56,523 nucleotides of DNA, from contig JAITHA010000057.1 of NCBI GenBank assembly GCA_031280235.1, positions 1-56,523 of the forward strand. The letters are read 5' to 3'. The translations under genes and the position numbers were made by a program. Positions 8,316-17,479 of this stretch are shown in pieces; the stretch's first letter is position 1, and each line of letters begins with the position of its first letter. The notes beneath the pieces are model-generated. The model had not been told where the DNA came from and ran no database searches. It was given only the letters and a program-made list of their open reading frames with translations. This DNA is from Puniceicoccales bacterium (lineage in GTDB: Bacteria > Verrucomicrobiota > Verrucomicrobiia > Opitutales > UBA953).

Positions 8316-10877
8316 CTACTCTGCCTTTACGACATAAATCAGGCTCGCCTCCTCGCGGAGATATTTCTGGGTGAATTGTGCGAGGCTATCCACGTCTTGT
8401 GCGCCGAGTTTTTCTTCCCACCATTCGTTGCGATTCACTCCGCGCCCGTAGATGGTGTTGAGCGCGGCGTTGAGCGTGCGTGCGTCGGGTTTTTGGGCCG
8501 TCATGCGGCGCGCCGTGCGCAGGTGCGCCTTGCCAGCCTCAATTTCTTCCGGGGTGAGTTTCCCAGAGCGCACGCGTTCGAGTTCGTCGCGCATCGCGAG
8601 TAGCATTGGCTCCACGTGTTGTGCGGCCGTGCCGGCGTAGAGGTAGAACATGCCGTCTTGCGGGGTGTTGATGCGCGCCGAGCCGATGAAATAGGCCATG
8701 CCACGCTCCTCGCGCACGGAGGTGAAGAGTTGGCCGGCGGCGTTGTTCAGCAGATCGTTCAAGAGGAGGCCTGTCACGTAGTCGTCTTCCGAAAGGCCCG
8801 TGTCTGGGAAGGCCCAGAAGACGACGGCCTGGCGTTGTTCATTCGGGCGTGTTTCGTCCACGCGCCCTGTACGCGCTGGGATCTTGGGCAAGCGATTTGC
8901 CGCTTGGTGGCCGCTGCAGGAGAACGTGTCACTCCAGGCGCCGAAGCGTTCGGAGATGATACTGAGCATGGCGTCGCGGTCGAAATCTCCGCTTATGGCG
9001 AGAACGCAGTTTTGTGGACGGACGAGCTTGGCGTGCAAGGCGCGAACATCAACGGAAGACATATCTTCAAGGTCGGCGATGCGCCCGAGGCAGTCCACGG
9101 CGAGGGGGTGTTCACCAAAGAAGAGTTCGCGCAGGCGGCGCGTCCCGAAGCTCACGATGTCGTCTTCGTCTTCTTGGAGGAATGAGCGCTGGGCGTCCAA
9201 CTCGCGCATGAAGGTGCCTGTCTTGAGGGAGGGCAGGATGAGAGCATCGGCGAGTAGTTCAGCGCCCGTCAGGGCGTCCTGGTTGAGCACTTCAATGGCG
9301 AGGCCGATGCTGTTGTTCCCGGCAGAGTCGTCTAACGATGCACCGACGGCTTCGGCGGCTTCGGCGACTTCGGAGGCTGTGCGCTGCTCAGTGTCCCGTG
9401 CCATCATCGTAGCCAGCATGGCGCAGAGGCCGCGTTTGTTGGGTGGCTCGTTCACGCCGCCGCCGGGCAACATCACGCGGAGGCTGACTTTGGGAAAAGT
9501 GTGGATGGGTTGCAGCAGGACACGCATCCCGTTTTCCAGCTTGAGTTCCTCGAAAAGCGGTTGCTTGGGCGTGGTCGAGGTTCGCAGCTGGCTGGGGTCA
9601 CTCTTGGTCTTGGGTTCCATGGCGCAGCAGGTGAGCTTGTCTGGCGAAATGTGGCGGCGCACGGCTGCGAGCACCTTTTCTGGGGTGAGGCTTTTGACGC
9701 GTTCGAGGTAAAGGGCGGGGTAACCGATTTCGCCGATGATGACGGCTTGTGCACCGAGTTGTTCTGCTAGCCCGTGCACTGTTTTGCGCGGTTCGAGGAA
9801 GGCCATCAGGCAGGCGCGGTGTGCCTTGGCGAATTCCCGCTCGGTGAAGCCGTCATGGAGTGCTTCGCCCAATACGTTGAGCACGGCGTCTTCGATGGCT
9901 TTGCGTTTGCCCAAGTCCGCTGTGTAGGAGAGCCAGAGGAGGCCTGTCTCGCCGGGTGCCCAGTTGGCTGCGGAGATGGTGTGCACGAGGCGCAGCTCCT
10001 CGTGGATTTTCCGGTGGAGGCGGCTGCTTTGCCCGGCGCCGAGGATCATGGCGAAGATATCAAGCGCGGGTGCGTCCGCGTGGCGCATCCCAGGGATCGT
10101 CCAAGCCATGCAACCGCGTAGCACCTGCACATCTCCTGATACCGTACGGTTGCGGCGTGTGAGTTGCGAGGGCTCGCCGGGGATGTTGGGCGCACCGATG
10201 GCTGCTGCGGGGGCGTCGCCGAAATGTTTTTCTGCGAAGGCAAAAACGGTCTCTGGTGTCAGCGCCCCTGCGACGGCGAGCACCATGTTGTTGGGCACGT
10301 AGCGTGTGCGGTAGTAGTGTACCAGTTGCTGGTGGGAGAGGTGCGCAAAGGCGTCGCGAAGCCCGATGATGGGCAGGCGGTAGGGGTGCGCGTGAAAGGC
10401 TTCAGCCAACAGGGCTTCGTTGAGGCGCGAGTTGGGGTCGTCCTCATTTATGTCGATTTCGCGTAGGATGACTTCACGCTCCCGCTCGGTTTCGGACAGT
10501 GTGAGATTTGCGTGAAACATCATTTGCCCCAGCACCTCAAAGGCTGTTTCGGCATTCTCCGCCGGGCCGTTGATGTAGTAAACTGTGCGGTCGAAAGTCG
10601 TGTAGGCGTTCATCGACGCGCCGACACGTTGCACGGTGTGGTTCAGCTCGCGAGAGGAGAACCGGGCTGTGCCCTTGAAAACCATGTGCTCGACGAAGTG
10701 GGAAAGGCCGGAGCCTAGGAGGTCGCCCTCGTGGATGCTGCCAGTTTTCACCCAGACTTGCGCCGAGAAAAGCCCGGCGTCGTGCCCACGGACAAAGAGC
10801 ACCGTCAAACCGTTGGGTAGGGTATACTTGCTGGGCGTGCTGCCGAAAAGATCTTCGGCGGATAGCAATGTATTCAT
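8316..10877 (-). CDS. M16 family zinc metallopeptidase, two-repeat form
   Basis: 853 residues with two M16 halves, each a peptidase-like plus inactive partner domain, as in PqqL/pitrilysin-like proteins. The first half has the inverted zinc motif HFVEH at 60-64 and the downstream glutamate region EREVILREIDINEDD, so it should be catalytic. The second half (from about residue 440, LENGMRVLLQPIHTFPKVSLRVMLPGG) lacks HxxEH and is probably a structural partner. There is no signal peptide, so a cytoplasmic location is likely, but many relatives are periplasmic. The substrate is unknown. It lies 168 bases downstream of the GH13 gene on the same strand. Confidence 0.9.
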   Translation of the reverse strand: MNTLLSAEDLFGSTPSKYTLPNGLTVLFVRGHDAGLFSAQVWVKTGSIHEGDLLGSGLSHFVEHMVFKGTARFSSRELNHTVQRVGASMNAYTTFDRTVYYINGPAENAETAFEVLGQMMFHANLTLSETEREREVILREIDINEDDPNSRLNEALLAEAFHAHPYRLPIIGLRDAFAHLSHQQLVHYYRTRYVPNNMVLAVAGALTPETVFAFAEKHFGDAPAAAIGAPNIPGEPSQLTRRNRTVSGDVQVLRGCMAWTIPGMRHADAPALDIFAMILGAGQSSRLHRKIHEELRLVHTISAANWAPGETGLLWLSYTADLGKRKAIEDAVLNVLGEALHDGFTEREFAKAHRACLMAFLEPRKTVHGLAEQLGAQAVIIGEIGYPALYLERVKSLTPEKVLAAVRRHISPDKLTCCAMEPKTKSDPSQLRTSTTPKQPLFEELKLENGMRVLLQPIHTFPKVSLRVMLPGGGVNEPPNKRGLCAMLATMMARDTEQRTASEVAEAAEAVGASLDDSAGNNSIGLAIEVLNQDALTGAELLADALILPSLKTGTFMRELDAQRSFLQEDEDDIVSFGTRRLRELFFGEHPLAVDCLGRIADLEDMSSVDVRALHAKLVRPQNCVLAISGDFDRDAMLSIISERFGAWSDTFSCSGHQAANRLPKIPARTGRVDETRPNEQRQAVVFWAFPDTGLSEDDYVTGLLLNDLLNNAAGQLFTSVREERGMAYFIGSARINTPQDGMFYLYAGTAAQHVEPMLLAMRDELERVRSGKLTPEEIEAGKAHLRTARRMTAQKPDARTLNAALNTIYGRGVNRNEWWEEKLGAQDVDSLAQFTQKYLREEASLIYVVKAE

Positions 10878-11045
10878 GTTGGGAGGATAGATGCGTGGTG
10901 AATGAGGTGCCGGAGCGATGCGTTTTTTTCATTTCTCACGTACCCCGTTTGGCTCGTGAAAAAACAAAATACCGTACGGCTTCATTTGTTTTTCGTTACC
11001 CGTGGCCTTGTCAAGATTACTGCGTTTTTCGGAGACGGTTTCGTC

Positions 11046-13478
11046 TCACGCGTGTTCTTCGCTGACCGTCTGCCACAAGCCTGCCGAGAGCGGAGGGATG
11101 CGCAGGGTGCCGGAGTGCCATGCGAAACATTCTGTGCGAGGTAGCCCGCCGGGGTAAAAATGCGTGCCGTTTGCCAGCTGGCGGAAACCTGCCGCGTCGA
11201 CACCGTGCACGCAGAGTTCGACGCTTTCGGGCTGCGGGTTGAGGGCGACGAAAAGGGGCGCGCATGGGAGCTTACCATCTGCATTGTACAATATGCCGAG
11301 AACGCCTTGTCGTTCGTTTTCAAAAAAGCGGAAAAAACCGCTTTGGGGCCTTTTGCTGTGGCGTAACGCGGCACCGTCAGCGCTCAGGCGAAAAGCGATC
11401 CAAGAGCGGAAATAGGCGTGTGTGTCTTTGAAAGATTCCAAGCGCACATAGTCCAAGGCATTTAAGTCGCCGCGCAGGTAGGTGTTGGAGATGCCGTTTT
11501 TTGAGCGCAGGAAATCCTGACCTTCAGCGAGCATGGGTATGCCGAGGGAGGCCATCAGGGTTGCCCCCATCAGGCGTGTTCGTTGGGCGTCGTTAGAGCT
11601 TGGTTGGCCGCCGTTGTTGCAGGCGTTTTCGGTGATGCGGTCCAGCCAGCAGAGGTCGTCGTGTGACTCGGTGTAGTTCACCGTCGCCGCAGGCCTGTCA
11701 GCGCCTGTGATAAAGTGCCGCAGTGCGTCTGTTCCTGCAGCGCCGTGCACCCAGGCAGGGAAAAACTCGCGGTAGCCGTCGCTCCACGAGGCGAAGCCCG
11801 TCCGGGATAGTGCGTGGCCGATGTGGCCGCGAAAGCTCCAAGGCTCGGCGATCAAGAGGAGCCCGTGCTTCCGCGGGCGCAGTTCGCGCTCGATTTCAGA
11901 CAACATCGGCAGGCCGAGCAATTCTGCCAGGTCGAAGCGAAAGCCATCCACGTCGTAGCACTCGATGAAGTGTTGCAGGGTGGCGAGCACGAGGCGGCGC
12001 AGCATCGGCGCGTCCGGGCGGATATCGTTCCCACAGCCACTCCAGTTCGTCAAGTTGCCGTCGGGCGCGGTTTCCAAGTAGTATCCTTTGTCGATGCGCA
12101 AGAAGGGATTCGGCACGCCGACGTGATTGTAAACGACGTCGAGTACGATGGCGATTCCCACCTCATGACACGCGCGCACGAGTTCCTGAAAATCCTCGAT
12201 TTGCGATGCGTTGGAAGGGTCGCGTGCGTAGGCGCTGGCGGGCGAAAACCAGTTGGTGGGCATGTAGCCCCAGTGATAGTCGTCTGGTTTTTGTGCATCG
12301 AATTCCTGTATCGGCTGGAGCTCCAAGACGTTTATGCCGAGCGCGCGCAGGTAGCAGTGTGGTGAGCGTATCCATGTGGCGAGCTCGCGAAAACCGGCGC
12401 GTGGGCCTGCGCCGGGCACGCGCGCCATCAAGTCGCGGACGTGGGCTTCAAGAATGATGGCGTCGGTCGGCGCGGGCGGTGTGTATTGTGTTTGGGGGAA
12501 GGGGATGCGCGCCATGTCAATGACGATTCCAGGCCCCGCTGGTCCGAGTGTGGCGAGGGCCCAGGGGTCAAGCACGGCGTGGCTGTCGTCGAAGTCCGTG
12601 GAGGCGTCGAGGTTTTCCCCGCTTATAAAATACTGGTATCGCCAGCCGTGTAGAGAGCCCGCCCACGTCACTTCCCAGACGCCATCGCCGTGTGCCACGA
12701 GGGCGAGGCGTTCGCAATACACCCGATCCTTGTGGCCCGGAGGCCAGAGCTCGACAACGACGTTGGTGGCGCGTGGCGCGAACAGCCGGAAACGTGTCTG
12801 CCCGTTGATGACGCGTGCGCCCATTTCCAGGGTGGAGTCTTGGTGCAGGAGAAAGTTGCCGTGCCTGATGGCGGTGGTGTGGGAATTGGTAGCATCGGCC
12901 CACAGGATGTTGTCGTGCCCAGCCAGATTGGCGGGCGTCTCGGAGACGAAGCAGAAGACGTGCTGTCCGGTGCGTTGGTTGCACAGATGCAGGTTGGTGT
13001 TTCCTGTGCTGTCTTTCACTCGGTTTGTCGCCATGGAGAGGGGCTCCAGCCACGTGCCCCCGTCTGTGATGAATTTGAAATCGCAGCCCTTGTGGCACCA
13101 GGCTCCGTGCCAATTTTCCTGGCGGACATGTAAGACGAAAACTGGCTCGCCGTCCTGCTTTTCCAACTCAAGCTGCCAGGTAACGTCGGGTTTCCAATCA
13201 TTGAAAGGCCCGGCCACGCGCACTTTTTCCGCATTGTCCAAGGCGAGGTGGCATGTGTCTCCGGGGAGGAGAAAGACGGGCAGGCCGTTTTCGAAAAAGT
13301 AACCCGAGAAACGCGCCCAACGCCACGGCTTCATACGTTGAAAGCGGCGCAGGCGTGCAGGCGCCGCCAAGCCAAGAGGCGGCAGCTCTACGCCATCCCA
13401 GTCTCGGGAAAGCTCGACAACCCCATCGAAGCGAGTCGTCCAATACGCAATTTCAACATGGTGTGCCAGATGGGTCAT
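11046..13478 (-). CDS. GH13 alpha-glucan debranching-type enzyme (pullulanase/GlgX-like) with CBM48
   Basis: 810 residues. The N-terminus holds glucan-binding E-set-like segments (VRVAGPFNDWKP near residue 90) and a CBM48-like stretch TRFRLFAPRATNVVVELW. The GH13 barrel shows all four regions: DVVYNHVG, GFRFDLAEL, LIAEPWSF and NYTESHDD. The catalytic triad is Asp516, Glu545 and Asp607. The motifs YHWGYMPTNWFSP and WSGCGND resemble those of debranching enzymes (pullulanase, isoamylase, GlgX) rather than branching enzyme or alpha-amylase. No signal peptide is seen, so it probably acts on intracellular glycogen. No other glycogen genes flank it. Exact specificity cannot be read from sequence alone. 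Confidence 0.85.
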   Translation of the reverse strand: MTHLAHHVEIAYWTTRFDGVVELSRDWDGVELPPLGLAAPARLRRFQRMKPWRWARFSGYFFENGLPVFLLPGDTCHLALDNAEKVRVAGPFNDWKPDVTWQLELEKQDGEPVFVLHVRQENWHGAWCHKGCDFKFITDGGTWLEPLSMATNRVKDSTGNTNLHLCNQRTGQHVFCFVSETPANLAGHDNILWADATNSHTTAIRHGNFLLHQDSTLEMGARVINGQTRFRLFAPRATNVVVELWPPGHKDRVYCERLALVAHGDGVWEVTWAGSLHGWRYQYFISGENLDASTDFDDSHAVLDPWALATLGPAGPGIVIDMARIPFPQTQYTPPAPTDAIILEAHVRDLMARVPGAGPRAGFRELATWIRSPHCYLRALGINVLELQPIQEFDAQKPDDYHWGYMPTNWFSPASAYARDPSNASQIEDFQELVRACHEVGIAIVLDVVYNHVGVPNPFLRIDKGYYLETAPDGNLTNWSGCGNDIRPDAPMLRRLVLATLQHFIECYDVDGFRFDLAELLGLPMLSEIERELRPRKHGLLLIAEPWSFRGHIGHALSRTGFASWSDGYREFFPAWVHGAAGTDALRHFITGADRPAATVNYTESHDDLCWLDRITENACNNGGQPSSNDAQRTRLMGATLMASLGIPMLAEGQDFLRSKNGISNTYLRGDLNALDYVRLESFKDTHAYFRSWIAFRLSADGAALRHSKRPQSGFFRFFENERQGVLGILYNADGKLPCAPLFVALNPQPESVELCVHGVDAAGFRQLANGTHFYPGGLPRTECFAWHSGTLRIPPLSAGLWQTVSEEHA

Positions 13479-13541
13479 GTGCGTGCTCTAAACACAAAGG
13501 GCAGGGGGATGAAAAGCCAGTTTGCGTAAGGAGGGAGGAGC

Positions 13542-14366
13542 TCATGCAACGGGCGCTTTCCGCGCCAGAGCAATGAGGAATTCGCGATTGCCGTCGCCCC
13601 CTGTGATGGGGGAGTCCACGACGCCGAGAATCGTGGCCCCAGCGAGGTTTTGGCGGATGAAGTCGCGGATGCTGCCCACCACGCGCATGTGGATTGCGCT
13701 GTCCCGGATGATGCCTCCGCCTTTATCAACTTCGGCTTTTTCGGCTTCAAATTGGGGTTTGACCAAGGCCACAAGTCGCCCACCGGGCCCGACGCGTGCC
13801 CATGCGGGGGCGAGCACTTTGGTCAACGAAATGAATGCGAGATCCATCACTACGATGTCGTAGTTTTCCCGGGGCAAGGAGAGGGTTTTAAGGGCGCGCG
13901 CGTTGACCTTTTCGAAATTCGTCACACGGGAATCTGCACGTAATTTCTGGTGCAATTGCCCATGGCCCACGTCCACGCACACTACGCTAACAGCGCCCTC
14001 CTGGAGCAGGCAGTCGGTGAATCCGCCCGTTGAGGCGCCAACATCAAGGCCGTGGTCCCCGGCGACGGTGATACCAAAATGGGCCAGAGCGTGGGAGAGT
14101 TTTTCGCCTCCGCGACTTACAAAACGTGGGCCTTGAACCACGGACAAAGGGGCATCAATCGGAAGCAGCGCCGCAGGCTTGGTGACGACGTTGTCTGGCC
14201 CGCAACGCACTTTCCCTGCCATGATGAGTGCCTTGGCGAGTGCGCGCGAGGTTGCTTTGTCTTGCAAGACCAGCAGCTCGTCAGCCCGGATTCTTCCTGT
14301 CCTTTTTTCCACGCCACGAGGCGAAGGAAAAGTTGGCGCAAACTCCACACTTAAAAGCTCGTCCAT
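13542..14366 (-). CDS. tlyA: TlyA-family rRNA 2'-O-methyltransferase
   Basis: 274 residues with an N-terminal S4 RNA-binding domain ([29 protein letters not shown]) and a C-terminal FtsJ/RrmJ-like SAM methyltransferase domain: [13 protein letters not shown], the SAM-binding motif [16 protein letters not shown], and VKPQFEAEK. Characterised TlyA proteins methylate 16S and 23S rRNA; the hemolysin name used for the family is historical. The ATG at 14366 (MDELLSVEF) fits family length; the 27-codon extension upstream runs into transposase debris. It starts 63 bases upstream of the GH13 gene on the same strand. Confidence 0.88.
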   Translation of the reverse strand: MDELLSVEFAPTFPSPRGVEKRTGRIRADELLVLQDKATSRALAKALIMAGKVRCGPDNVVTKPAALLPIDAPLSVVQGPRFVSRGGEKLSHALAHFGITVAGDHGLDVGASTGGFTDCLLQEGAVSVVCVDVGHGQLHQKLRADSRVTNFEKVNARALKTLSLPRENYDIVVMDLAFISLTKVLAPAWARVGPGGRLVALVKPQFEAEKAEVDKGGGIIRDSAIHMRVVGSIRDFIRQNLAGATILGVVDSPITGGDGNREFLIALARKAPVA

Positions 14367-14369
14367 CGA

Positions 14370-14849
14370 TTGATGCTCAAGGGCGTGCGGCTTTCGCTTT
14401 CGGGAGGTACAGACAGAAGTTGATCCATGAGGGCGTCGAGAAAGCATGGGTGTAAAAGGAGGATGCGGGGGTGCAGATCGGTGCGCACCACGTGTTTGAG
14501 ATCCACGCCGTGGATTTCCAGATGTTCAAGCATGTGGGTGATGGCGAGGGTGGCGTAGGTTTTGGATAGTTCGCTCGCATAGGAGACGAACGTCGCCCCA
14601 GTCGATTTGCAGCGGATGGTGTATTGGAAGCGGGGAAGGCAGTGGGCGTGCGCGGCTTTGATGACCCGCAGGTCGGCCTTGCGTTTGTGTTTGCGGGGGC
14701 GTTTGCGCACCAGGCCTGCGACGCAGCCATTCGCGCACGGTGTTGCGGGCGCAGCCGAACTGGCGCGTGCATGCGTGGGTGGCGTTTGTCTGGGCGTAGC
14801 GCACGAGTTCGTGGCGCAGCGAAAACTTGTCTTGGCAGGGGCTGCTCAT
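14370..14849 (-). pseudogene. Decayed IS481-like transposase (HTH plus broken integrase core)
   Basis: From ATG 14849 the frame reads a helix-turn-helix, SLRHELVRYAQTNATHACTR followed by QFGCARNTVREWLRR, typical of transposases with an integrase core. Right after WLRR a single-base shift is needed to continue in another frame with VRKRPRKHKRKADLR and then LPRFQYTIRCKSTGATF and [20 protein letters not shown], part of the DDE core. Compared with relatives from memory, roughly 90 residues between HTH and core are missing, and the D-N-G catalytic segment after HGVDLKHVV is lost. It is therefore a frameshifted, deleted remnant, unable to move. It abuts the 5' end of tlyA. Confidence 0.7.
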
Positions 14850-15300
14850 GGCTGTGTAAAGTTTGCAGCGGGAGTTGGATTGAGTTTGCGTACCTGGGCT
14901 TCGCAACGCGGAGCGTCCGACTCCCGCCTGCTACAGGTGATTTTGTAGCCACTTGAGGGTTCGCTTGCCCAACACTCTCAGGGAATGAAGTTTCATGGTC
15001 TGGTTTGTGTCCGCGCTCCCGCCGCCTCCACATGGGTCAACATGTCTATGGGTCTTTCTGATTTTTTTTCAAAAACCACTTGCCAGAAATTTAAAAATCT
15101 ATCTCTTCCGCCCTCCTAACTTTTCAGGCACTCATGCAAACCAGCCAGCAATGCACCAGACGCAACAGTATCTACACGGCCACGCAGGCCAGTGTTGGCT
15201 ATCGTAGCAGCGCGTCTTGTAGCCACGCCTGAGCGCCGCCACAGACACCGCAACGCCATCGACTCGAAACGCGACAGACACGCCAATTTTCCAAGACCAC
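14850..15300. other. Intergenic region upstream of the S10 operon
   Basis: No convincing gene here. The first part is probably more transposon debris. An AT-rich block (15061-15105) lies about 200 bases before rpsJ and contains TTGCCA at 15080-15085, but no well-spaced -10 box follows, so the operon promoter is only suspected here. The 15120-15300 stretch is C/A-rich leader without recognisable structure. tuf, fusA or rpsG, which often precede rpsJ, are absent. Confidence 0.4.
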
Positions 15301-15615
15301 ATGAAACAACGCCCATCCATCCGCATCAGACTCAAAGGATTCGACAGTCGAATCCTTGACCAGTCTGCCGCCGATATTGTCGAAACCGCGAAGCGCACAG
15401 GTTCCCAAGTCTCTGGCCCGGTGCCCCTCCCCGTCAATATTGAGCGCTTCACGGTAAATCGCTCACCGCACGTTGACAAAAAATCAATGGACGCCTTTGA
15501 GCTTCGCACACACAAGCGTCTCATCGACATCATTGAGCCAAGCCAGCAGACCGTCGAAGAGCTGCGCAAGCTGAACCTTCCCTCGGGCGTTGACATCAAC
15601 ATCAACGCCGCCTGA
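15301..15615 (+). CDS. rpsJ: 30S ribosomal protein S10
   Basis: 104 residues, normal S10 length. Diagnostic segments are [52 protein letters not shown] and LPSGVDI. S10 sits in the 30S head and, with NusB, acts in antitermination. It is the first gene of the S10 operon. The start codon is preceded by ccaagaccac with no Shine-Dalgarno sequence. A 144-base gap containing a hairpin (15663-15713) separates it from rplC. Confidence 0.98.
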   Translation: MKQRPSIRIRLKGFDSRILDQSAADIVETAKRTGSQVSGPVPLPVNIERFTVNRSPHVDKKSMDAFELRTHKRLIDIIEPSQQTVEELRKLNLPSGVDININAA

Positions 15616-15662
15616 ACCACCGCCACCCTCAACCACCAAACAACCATCGCAGGCCAGCCCGC

Positions 15663-15713
15663 GCGTTAGAAAGCGTTTTTTAAAAAAACCGGAAAGTACG
15701 AAATTTCTAACGC
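15663..15713 (+). promoter_or_regulatory. Perfect 10-bp inverted repeat between rpsJ and rplC (candidate control hairpin)
   Basis: GCGTTAGAAA (15663-15672) and TTTCTAACGC (15704-15713) are exact reverse complements, enclosing 31 bases that include TTTTTTAAAAAA. The transcript would form a stable stem-loop 46 bases before the rplC start. It could be a ribosomal-protein autoregulatory site, an attenuator, a processing site or an inserted repeat; the sequence does not decide. Nine bases of the arm (TTCTAACGC) recur at 56483-56491 beside the tandem repeat at the window end. Confidence 0.55.
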
Positions 15714-15759
15714 AGGTCTGATGAAAAACGGAGCCCGCCTCCTGCCTGCCTCTTAGCCA

Positions 15760-16449
15760 ATGAACCTTCAAATAATCGGCAAAAAAATCGGGATGACCCA
15801 AATCTATGATGAGGATAACAACATCGTCCCCGTCACTGTCGTCCAAGCAGGCCCTTGCCCTGTCACCCAAGTCAAGACCATTGAGACGGACGGCTATAAT
15901 GCGGTGCAAATAGCCTTTGGCCCGCAGAAGGAAAGTCGTCTGAGCAAGCCCGAGCTTGGACACTTCAAGAAAGCCAGCCAGCTGGCCAATGAGGCCGCGA
16001 AAGCCGCCGGGCAGGAACTTGCCAAGGAGATCAAGATAGAGGCGCACACGCATCTCGGCGAAATCCGCTTTGGGGCAAAACCAGAATTCAAAGTAGGCGA
16101 CGTGCTCACGGTAGCCAGTTTCAAGAGTGGGCAAATCGTGGACGTCGTCGGCACCACCAAGGGGCGCGGCTTTCAGGGCGTCGTCAAGCGCCACAACATG
16201 GACGGTCAGCCGGACTCTCATGGTCACATGACCCATCGACGCATCGGCTCCATCGGCATGCGCCAGACGCCGGGCCATGTCTTCAAAGGCAAAAAGATGC
16301 CGGGCCACATGGGCCAAGTGCGACGTACCGTGCAAAACCTCAAGGTCGTGAAAATCGACGAGGCCCAAAACCTCCTGCTCATCAAGGGCAGTTTCCCGGG
16401 GGCCAACGGCGACATCGTCATCGTCCGCACCGCCAAAAAAGCCAAGTAA
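15760..16449 (+). CDS. rplC: 50S ribosomal protein L3
   Basis: 229 residues. It starts IIGKKIGMTQIYDEDNNIVP and contains GTTKGRGFQGVVKRHNM, SHGHMTHRRIGSIGMRQTPG and KKMPGHMG, the conserved L3 loop reaching the peptidyl-transferase centre. L3 is an early assembly protein of the 50S subunit. The leader (cctcttagcca before ATG) has no Shine-Dalgarno sequence. The start follows the hairpin in the rpsJ-rplC gap. Confidence 0.98.
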   Translation: MNLQIIGKKIGMTQIYDEDNNIVPVTVVQAGPCPVTQVKTIETDGYNAVQIAFGPQKESRLSKPELGHFKKASQLANEAAKAAGQELAKEIKIEAHTHLGEIRFGAKPEFKVGDVLTVASFKSGQIVDVVGTTKGRGFQGVVKRHNMDGQPDSHGHMTHRRIGSIGMRQTPGHVFKGKKMPGHMGQVRRTVQNLKVVKIDEAQNLLLIKGSFPGANGDIVIVRTAKKAK

Positions 16450-16470
16450 CCCAACGGAAAACCACTACTC

Positions 16471-17094
16471 ATGAAACTGAAAGTTTACACCACAGACGGA
16501 GCGACCTTTGCCGAAAAGGATTATGCGACTTTCCCGACCTTTGAAAAAGACAAAGGGGTGGCCCTCCTCAAGCAAACCGTCATCGCCTATCGTGCCAACC
16601 AGCGCCAAGGCACCTCCAAGACCAAGGACTACGGCGAAGTCGCAGGTTCCGGCAAAAAGATTCTCCGCCAGAAAGGCTCTGGAGGCTCGCGCCACGGTGA
16701 CAAGCGCGCACCACAGCTCTACAAGGGCGGGGTCGTCTTTGGGCCACGCCCAAGGGATTGGTCAAAGACCATCACGGCGAGGGCACGCAAAATTGCCCTC
16801 CAACGCGCCCTCTTCGACATCGCCAACGACGGTGGCCTAGACGTCATAGAACGCTTCGAGGTCGCCCGGCCCAAGACAAAGTTTCTCAACTCGGTCATTG
16901 AGCGCATCTCGCCCGGCGGGAAAGTGTTGATTGTCGATACGGCTTGGACTGAAGACAACGCGCGCGCCGTGCGCAATATCGAGCGTGTTTTTGTCACCGA
17001 CGCCATTTCCCTCAACGCCCTTGACCTTGTGCGTTTCCAGCACGTCATCATAAGTGAGCAGGGGCTCGCCAAGGTGCTTGAGCGCGCCTCCTAA
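16471..17094 (+). CDS. rplD: 50S ribosomal protein L4
   Basis: 207 residues. The long loop carries RANQRQGTSKTKDYGEVAGS, GSGGSRHGDKRAP and GGVVFGPRPRDW, which lines the exit tunnel; the C-terminal fold has RARKIALQRALFD. In proteobacteria L4 represses its own operon by binding the S10 leader; whether that holds here is unknown. It begins 21 bases after rplC. The upstream sequence has only a weak GGA. Confidence 0.98.
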   Translation: MKLKVYTTDGATFAEKDYATFPTFEKDKGVALLKQTVIAYRANQRQGTSKTKDYGEVAGSGKKILRQKGSGGSRHGDKRAPQLYKGGVVFGPRPRDWSKTITARARKIALQRALFDIANDGGLDVIERFEVARPKTKFLNSVIERISPGGKVLIVDTAWTEDNARAVRNIERVFVTDAISLNALDLVRFQHVIISEQGLAKVLERAS

Positions 17095-17136
17095 CCTCAC
17101 GTCACGCATACATACTCTTTCAACGCTCATCACACC

Positions 17137-17427
17137 ATGAAGCCTGCATACAGCGTCATCAAGAAACCCATCATCACCGAAAAGACCTCCACTCTCCAAG
17201 GGGAGTTGAACAAGTATACCTTTGAAATCGCCCAAGACGCCGATCGCCGCCAAGTCGCCGCCGCCGTCGCTGCCCAGTTTAAGGTCAAGGTCGCTCGGGT
17301 GAACATTTTGGTCGCAAAAGGCAAGATCAAGGAAAGCCGCCAGCAACGTGGCCTCATCATCCGAAAGCCCGATGTAAAAAAAGCCGTCGTGACCCTTGAA
17401 AAGGGAAGCAAGATTGAGTTCGTCTAA
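17137..17427 (+). CDS. rplW: 50S ribosomal protein L23
   Basis: 96 residues, usual length. It starts KPAYSVIKKPIITEKTSTLQ and has NKYTFEIAQDADRRQV, VARVNILV and KKAVVTLEKGSKIEF. L23 sits at the tunnel exit and docks trigger factor and SRP. The ATG follows ctcatcacacc, without a Shine-Dalgarno sequence. Confidence 0.97.
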   Translation: MKPAYSVIKKPIITEKTSTLQGELNKYTFEIAQDADRRQVAAAVAAQFKVKVARVNILVAKGKIKESRQQRGLIIRKPDVKKAVVTLEKGSKIEFV

Positions 17428-17479
17428 TCCAACACCGCCCAAAAAAGGCTGCCAAACTACAATAGAGCAAACACACAAC

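Noticed and set aside
11009-11014. Minus-strand TTGACA upstream of the M16 gene
   Set aside because: No acceptable -10 box at 16-18 bases; the match alone is too short to call a promoter.
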